From NCBI GenBank assembly GCA_029057255.1, contig JAICZO010000039.1:1-25557 (forward strand): a stretch of DNA of 25,557 nt, written 5' to 3'. Positions 21,725 to 25,557 of the stretch are shown here, piece after piece (the stretch's first letter is position 1; each line of letters opens with the position of its first letter). This DNA is from Muribaculaceae bacterium. GTDB taxonomy: Bacteria > Bacteroidota > Bacteroidia > Bacteroidales > Muribaculaceae. A program made the translations under genes and the position numbers. Under the pieces are notes generated by a model. The model had not been told where the DNA came from and ran no database searches. It worked only from the letters and a program-made list of their open reading frames with translations.

Positions 21725-22219
21725 TCAGTTTATTTCGTTAATATTGAAGAGAGTTGCCACTTTTCTGCGTGCTCTCGAGAGCGCCGTGCGCACAGCGCCC
21801 TCGCTTGAGCCTGTGATGGCCGCTATGGCCGCGTTGTCGTAGCCTTCGATGTGGCGTAGTCGGATGAGCGTCTGCATAGAGTCGGGGAGGCTCGCGAGAA
21901 TACCGTCGACATACTCCGCCTTCTGGCGCCCGATGAGTATATCCTCGCCCGAGGGTACGTCGTCGGCACACTCTTCAAGAGCGGCCCGGGGCACCGCGCC
22001 TTTGTCGCGCATGAGGTTGAGCGAGCGGCGCTTGACCACCAGGACGGCGAGAGCTTCGACCGAGCGGTACTCTCCGAGAGTGTCTCGCAGATTCCACAGC
22101 TTGAGCATGGTATCCTGCACGACATCCTCGGCGTCATCGTCGCCGACATATTTCCGCGCTGTCTTTATCAGGCGCGGCCGGAGACTGCGAGCTAATATTT
22201 CGAACTCTGTCATCGTCAT
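21725..22219 (-). CDS. ECF-type RNA polymerase sigma factor
   Basis: A 164-residue sigma-70 family protein with only regions 2 and 4. Region 2 contains ARKYVGDDDAEDVVQDTMLKLWN (about 21-43). Region 4 contains LPDSMQTLIRLRHIEGYDNAAIAAITGSSEGAVRTALSRARRKV (about 114-157), including the helix-turn-helix. It would direct RNA polymerase to a small regulon, probably including its own operon, since an ECF-like promoter lies just upstream. The start at 22219 sits 6 bases downstream of the -10 motif; an alternative ATG at 22213 would give a normal if very short leader. Confidence 0.92.
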   Translation of the reverse strand: MTMTEFEILARSLRPRLIKTARKYVGDDDAEDVVQDTMLKLWNLRDTLGEYRSVEALAVLVVKRRSLNLMRDKGAVPRAALEECADDVPSGEDILIGRQKAEYVDGILASLPDSMQTLIRLRHIEGYDNAAIAAITGSSEGAVRTALSRARRKVATLFNINEIN

Positions 22220-22225
22220 TCACCC

Positions 22226-22255
22226 TATAGACACACGGATGCAGAGATTGTTACA
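22226..22255 (-). promoter_or_regulatory. ECF-like promoter of the sigma/anti-sigma/exported-protein operon
   Basis: The minus strand reads TGTAAC (22255-22250), 17 bases, then GTCTATA (22232-22226). The shape (AAC-type -35, GTCTA-type -10) is that of ECF sigma promoters and not the TTTG/TAnnTTTG housekeeping type, which suggests autoregulation. The element match is seen; recognition by this sigma factor is inference. Confidence 0.5.
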
Positions 22256-22273
22256 GCCTCGGGCAATTTTTTT

Positions 22274-22636
22274 TCACATAAGCTGCATTCCCTTGGCGAA
22301 GTAGCGCGAGGAGGCGTCGGCGGGGCGCAGCAGGGTGTCGTTCCACATCACTATGTCGATGTCCACGGCCACGAATCCCGGCTCGCCGTGCGCCCTGACT
22401 TCTCTCTCGTAGTCCTTGGCCGCCGACTGCATGGCGCTGTAGTCCAGCGGGGTCGACAGCTCTACGATGCAGTTGAGATAGGTGGCGGCGTCGCAGGAGT
22501 ACTCGGGGTCTGAGGGGTAGACACCCGACGTGCGCAGCACTTCGCCCCTCTGCGACAGGAAATCGAACGCTGCGGCTATCTGCAGCTCGGCGTCGGAGGC
22601 ATTTGCTCCGAGGCATATGAGGGCGCGGTCAGACAT
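22274..22636 (-). CDS. folK: 2-amino-4-hydroxy-6-hydroxymethyldihydropteridine diphosphokinase (short form)
   Basis: A 120-residue protein of the HPPK family, which transfers diphosphate from ATP to 6-hydroxymethyl-dihydropterin in folate synthesis. It begins with the family pattern ALICLGANASD and includes YLNCIVELSTPLD. It ends with VAVDIDIVMWNDTLLRPAD, where Asp92 and Asp94 correspond to the metal-binding aspartates. It is much shorter than the E. coli enzyme (159 residues): the RWGPRTLDLDIL-type segment is reduced to GEPGFVAVDIDI and the C-terminal part is trimmed. I recall short forms in Bacteroidales. It overlaps the end of tex by 8 bases, so it is probably co-transcribed. Confidence 0.75.
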   Translation of the reverse strand: MSDRALICLGANASDAELQIAAAFDFLSQRGEVLRTSGVYPSDPEYSCDAATYLNCIVELSTPLDYSAMQSAAKDYEREVRAHGEPGFVAVDIDIVMWNDTLLRPADASSRYFAKGMQLM

Positions 22637-24776
22637 CTTTGAGGCTCAGGCTTATACGGCGTCGGTCGGAGTCGATGTCGATAACTCTCACTTCCACCCT
22701 CTGCCCCAGGCGGAGCACTTCGCTGACCGACGACACGCGCCGGTCGCACAGCTGCGAGATGTGCAGCATGCCGTTCTCCTTGATGCCGAGGTCGACAAAT
22801 GCGCCGAAGGCGGTGATATTGTTGACAACACCGGGGATTTTCATGCCCGGCCTGAGGTCGTCGAAGCTGTCGACGGCAGGGACAAATGCCGAGCTGTTGT
22901 CATCGGTGCGCGGGTCGCGTCCGGGCTTGCGCAGCTCGGCCACGATGTCGGTCACGGTCTGCCGTCCGGCGACACCTGTGGCCACGAAAGAGTCGATGTC
23001 GAAGCTGTCGAGGAGGGCGGCGTTCCCGGCAAGCTCACCGGCCTTGACGCCGAGCGAGCGTGCCATAGCGTCGACCACGCTGTAGCTCTCGGGGTGAATG
23101 CCCGTATTGTCGAGAGGCTGCCGGCCGCCGGGCACGCGCAGGAATCCCGCCGCCAGCTCGAAGGCCTTGTCGCCCAGGCGCGGCACCTTGCGCAGGGCGG
23201 CGCGGGAGGCGAAGTCGCCGTTGGCGGCACGGTATGCCACGATGTTGGAGGCGAGCGACGGACCTATGCCGGAGATGTACGACAGCAGCTGCGCCGATGC
23301 GGTGTTGACATCGACACCGACAGCGTTGACACAGCTCATGACCGTATAGTCGAGCGACTCCTTGAGACGCTTCTGGTCGACGTCGTGCTGGTACTGCCCC
23401 ACTCCGATTGACTTGGGGTCAATCTTGACAAGCTCGGCGAGCGGGTCGATAAGACGGCGGCCGATCGAGACGGCGCCGCGGACGGTCACATCCTTGTCGG
23501 GGAACTCCTGCCGCGCTATGTCCGAGGCCGAGTATACCGACGCGCCGTCCTCGCTGACGACAAAGACGCGGGAGGGGTCTACTACTCCCGAGGCCTTGAC
23601 GAAGCGCTCGGTCTCGCGCGAGGCGGTGCCGTTGCCGAGAGCCACTACCTCGAGACTGTGGGCGGTGACGAGGCGGCGCAGGGTGCGGGTGGCGCCGTCG
23701 ACGTCGGAGCGCGGCGGCACGGGATAGATGACAGCATCGTCAAGCAGATTGCCCTGGGCATCAAGCGCAACGACCTTGCAGCCGGTGCGGTAGCCGGGGT
23801 CAAGGGCGAGGACGCGCTTGCCTTTCAGCGGGGGGGCGAGCAGGAGCTGACGCAGGTTGCCGGCGAAGATGTCGATGGCGACGCGGTCGGCCTCTTCCTT
23901 CAGCTCGGCCGAAATCTCGGTCTCGACCGACGGGCACAGCAGACGCGACGATGCGTCGGCGACGGCGCCGCGGATGACTTCGGCGCAGCTGTATGAGGCA
24001 TTGCGCGGCACAAAGCTGCGGCAAAGCTCTTCCTCGAGCTGTCCTGCGGGGGACTCAAGCACATATCTGACCTTGACAAGCCCCTCGCGCTCGGCACGGC
24101 GCAGGGCGAGATACTGGTGCGACGACATGCGTCTGACCGACTGCGAGAAGTCGCCGTAGAGAGCCAGCGGCGTCGCGGCAAGCTCTGCCTCCTTGCCCTT
24201 GGCGACCTTGCATACGAGTGATGCCGAGCGCCGGTAATAACGGCGGGTGACATTACGGAGCGTGGACGACTCCGAAGCCCACTCGGCGATGATGTCGGAG
24301 GCTCCGGCGATGGCGTCGTCGACAGTCCCGACTCCTTCCTTACCTACGAAGCGTCGCGCCGACCCGGCACAGTCGCCCGTCTTGCCGGCCATTATGATGC
24401 GTGCCAGAGGCTCGAGGCCCTTCTCTCTCGCCACGGTGGCGCGGGTGCGCCGCTTGGGCTTGTAGGGGGCATAGATGTCCTCGACCTGTGTCATGGTCGT
24501 GGCCGCCTCGAGGCGTCGGAGCAGCTCGGGGTTCATGGCCCCTGCCTCAGCAATGGCGTCGCGGACAAAGGCTATTCTCTCGTAGAGCTGGCGCACCGAG
24601 GCGAGAGTCGACTCGATGTCGCGGACGGCCACTTCGTCGAGCGAGCCGGTCATTTCTTTTCTGTATCGGCTTATAAACGGCACCGTGGCGCCGCCGTCGA
24701 GCAGCTCCACGGTCGCTTTGACACCGGCAAGGGGCAGGCCGAGCCGAGCGGCTACTGCCTCGCAAATATCTTTCAT
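22629..24776 (-). CDS. tex: Tex-family S1 RNA-binding transcription accessory protein
   Basis: A 715-residue cytosolic nucleic-acid-binding protein. In order: the Tex N-terminal region (1-190, VPFISRYRKEMTGSLDE), a YqgF/RNase H-like domain (about 318-440, VLALDPGYRTGCK), helix-hairpin-helix motifs (about 490-550, SYISGIGPSLASNIVAYRA) and a C-terminal S1 domain (about 638-715, GVVNNITAFGAFVDLGIKENGMLHISQL). The family is widespread and affects transcription and RNA handling, and it resembles eukaryotic Spt6. The length is close to the usual 720-780 residues. Its start overlaps the end of the phosphoesterase gene by 4 bases, and its end overlaps folK. Confidence 0.93.
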   Translation of the reverse strand: MKDICEAVAARLGLPLAGVKATVELLDGGATVPFISRYRKEMTGSLDEVAVRDIESTLASVRQLYERIAFVRDAIAEAGAMNPELLRRLEAATTMTQVEDIYAPYKPKRRTRATVAREKGLEPLARIIMAGKTGDCAGSARRFVGKEGVGTVDDAIAGASDIIAEWASESSTLRNVTRRYYRRSASLVCKVAKGKEAELAATPLALYGDFSQSVRRMSSHQYLALRRAEREGLVKVRYVLESPAGQLEEELCRSFVPRNASYSCAEVIRGAVADASSRLLCPSVETEISAELKEEADRVAIDIFAGNLRQLLLAPPLKGKRVLALDPGYRTGCKVVALDAQGNLLDDAVIYPVPPRSDVDGATRTLRRLVTAHSLEVVALGNGTASRETERFVKASGVVDPSRVFVVSEDGASVYSASDIARQEFPDKDVTVRGAVSIGRRLIDPLAELVKIDPKSIGVGQYQHDVDQKRLKESLDYTVMSCVNAVGVDVNTASAQLLSYISGIGPSLASNIVAYRAANGDFASRAALRKVPRLGDKAFELAAGFLRVPGGRQPLDNTGIHPESYSVVDAMARSLGVKAGELAGNAALLDSFDIDSFVATGVAGRQTVTDIVAELRKPGRDPRTDDNSSAFVPAVDSFDDLRPGMKIPGVVNNITAFGAFVDLGIKENGMLHISQLCDRRVSSVSEVLRLGQRVEVRVIDIDSDRRRISLSLKDV

Positions 24777-25557
24777 CGTGATAGTTTGAACAGTGTTATT
24801 TCAGGAGTGGCGCCTATGCGCGCGGGGATGCCCACTTCTCCGGCTCCGATATTGACATACAGGCGGTGGGCGCCGTCGCAGTCGCCGTACATCCCGCCCC
24901 AGGTATCGTATCTGAACACCGCGGGCGACAGGCCGAAGAGCTCCATCTGCATGGCGTGTGTATGTCCGGCCAGGGTAAGGGCTATGTTCTTGTCAGGACT
25001 CTCGGCGATGTCTTCGGTCCAGTGTGCCGGGTTATGGCTCAGCAGAATCTTGAAGGCAGGGTCGCAGAGGTCGCCGGGATATGCGAGGTCGAGGTCGCCG
25101 TAGACGGGGAATGGCGGGTCGCCGATATTCTCCACGCCGATGAGCACTATAGAGTCGCCTCCGGCATGAAAGGTGCGGCTTTCGTTGTTGAGCATCTGCC
25201 AGCCCATGCCGCGCTGAAGCTCGTACATAAGCTCCATGTTGCGGCTCTTGGCCTCGGGCGACGGCCACGAATAGTAGTCGCCGTAATCATGGTTGCCGAG
25301 AATCGAGTAGACACCCATAGGCGCGTCGAGCCGCGACAGCACCTCCGTGAAGGGCCGCAGCTCGTCGGTGCGCCTGTTGACGATGTCGCCCGTGAAGACC
25401 ACCATGTCGGGGTGCAGGCCGTTGATGCGGTCGACAAGCGCGGCGACGAATGTCGTGTCGCTGCCGAAGCTCCCCACATGCAGGTCGGAAATCTGGGCTA
25501 TGGTCATGCCGTCGAAAGCCTGCGGCAGGCCGGGGTCGGCGAAGGTGACTTCGCGCA
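24773..25557 (-). CDS. Calcineurin-like metallophosphoesterase (YkuE/YaeI type), 5-prime end outside window
   Basis: The frame is open to the right edge, so the gene is partial. Upstream of the first in-window Met (25507) the codons read REVTFADPGLPQAFDG, which runs straight into MTIAQISDLHVGS, the usual beginning of this domain. Metal-binding motifs are complete: DLH, FTGDIVNRR, LGNHDYGDY, LLSHNPAHW and AGHTHAMQ. Members of this group hydrolyse UDP-diacylglucosamine-like or other phosphoesters at the inner membrane, often behind N-terminal transmembrane helices, which would lie beyond the window. The substrate is not known here. It is the first visible gene of the tex-folK operon. Confidence 0.88.
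   Translation of the reverse strand, partial: REVTFADPGLPQAFDGMTIAQISDLHVGSFGSDTTFVAALVDRINGLHPDMVVFTGDIVNRRTDELRPFTEVLSRLDAPMGVYSILGNHDYGDYYSWPSPEAKSRNMELMYELQRGMGWQMLNNESRTFHAGGDSIVLIGVENIGDPPFPVYGDLDLAYPGDLCDPAFKILLSHNPAHWTEDIAESPDKNIALTLAGHTHAMQMELFGLSPAVFRYDTWGGMYGDCDGAHRLYVNIGAGEVGIPARIGATPEITLFKLSR

Noticed and set aside
22262..22273. T run between folK and the ECF gene as an intrinsic terminator
   Set aside because: The T run is on the plus strand, whereas both flanking genes are transcribed from the minus strand, and no hairpin precedes it in either direction.

Overview
The window looks like a chromosomal segment of a Bacteroidales bacterium, most likely a GC-rich gut lineage such as Muribaculaceae (family placement is inference). 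The support is: several promoters of the Bacteroidetes type (-33 TTTG, about 20 bases, -7 TAnnTTTG), BspA-like leucine-rich surface proteins whose C-termini resemble type IX secretion sorting domains, the neighbourhood alaS / divergent M23 peptidase / MerR, a cysteine-free Mrp ATPase, and very short, often overlapping gene junctions. No tRNA, rRNA, insertion sequence, CRISPR array or prophage gene was seen.

Left part (1-6495). A secreted BspA-LRR plus bacterial Ig-like protein ends at a hairpin. It is followed by a strong consensus promoter and a roughly 100-base structured leader. Three coupled genes come next: a GT39/ArnT-like membrane glycosyltransferase, a UbiA-family prenyltransferase of the decaprenyl-phosphate phosphoribosyltransferase type, and a HAD-IB phosphatase. 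Together they look like a small pathway that makes and uses a polyprenyl-phosphate-linked pentose. The HAD gene abuts the convergent ftsE gene with no gap.

Centre (6591-16435). A chain of nine plus-strand genes, almost all overlapping or only a few bases apart, starts from a consensus promoter back-to-back with that of ftsE. It holds a second BspA-LRR secreted protein, trmB, mrp, aroQ, a GT4 glycosyltransferase, an NAD-dependent epimerase, a tiny membrane protein, an O-methyltransferase and a GH115 alpha-glucuronidase fused to an SGNH esterase. The fusion has a visible composition break at the domain boundary. A perfect 20-bp bidirectional hairpin closes the chain.

Right part (16506-25557). 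alaS (minus) and an M23 envelope peptidase followed by a MerR regulator (plus) diverge from overlapping promoters. A minus-strand operon then encodes an ECF sigma factor, a probable membrane anti-sigma factor and a small exported protein with a 7-residue repeat, preceded by an ECF-like promoter. The last minus-strand operon carries a metallophosphoesterase (cut by the window edge), tex and a short folK.

Most of the window is core metabolism and information processing. The less ordinary parts are the prenyl-phospho-sugar cluster, the GH115-SGNH chimera, the ECF trio with its repeat protein and the glycan genes inside the aroQ operon.
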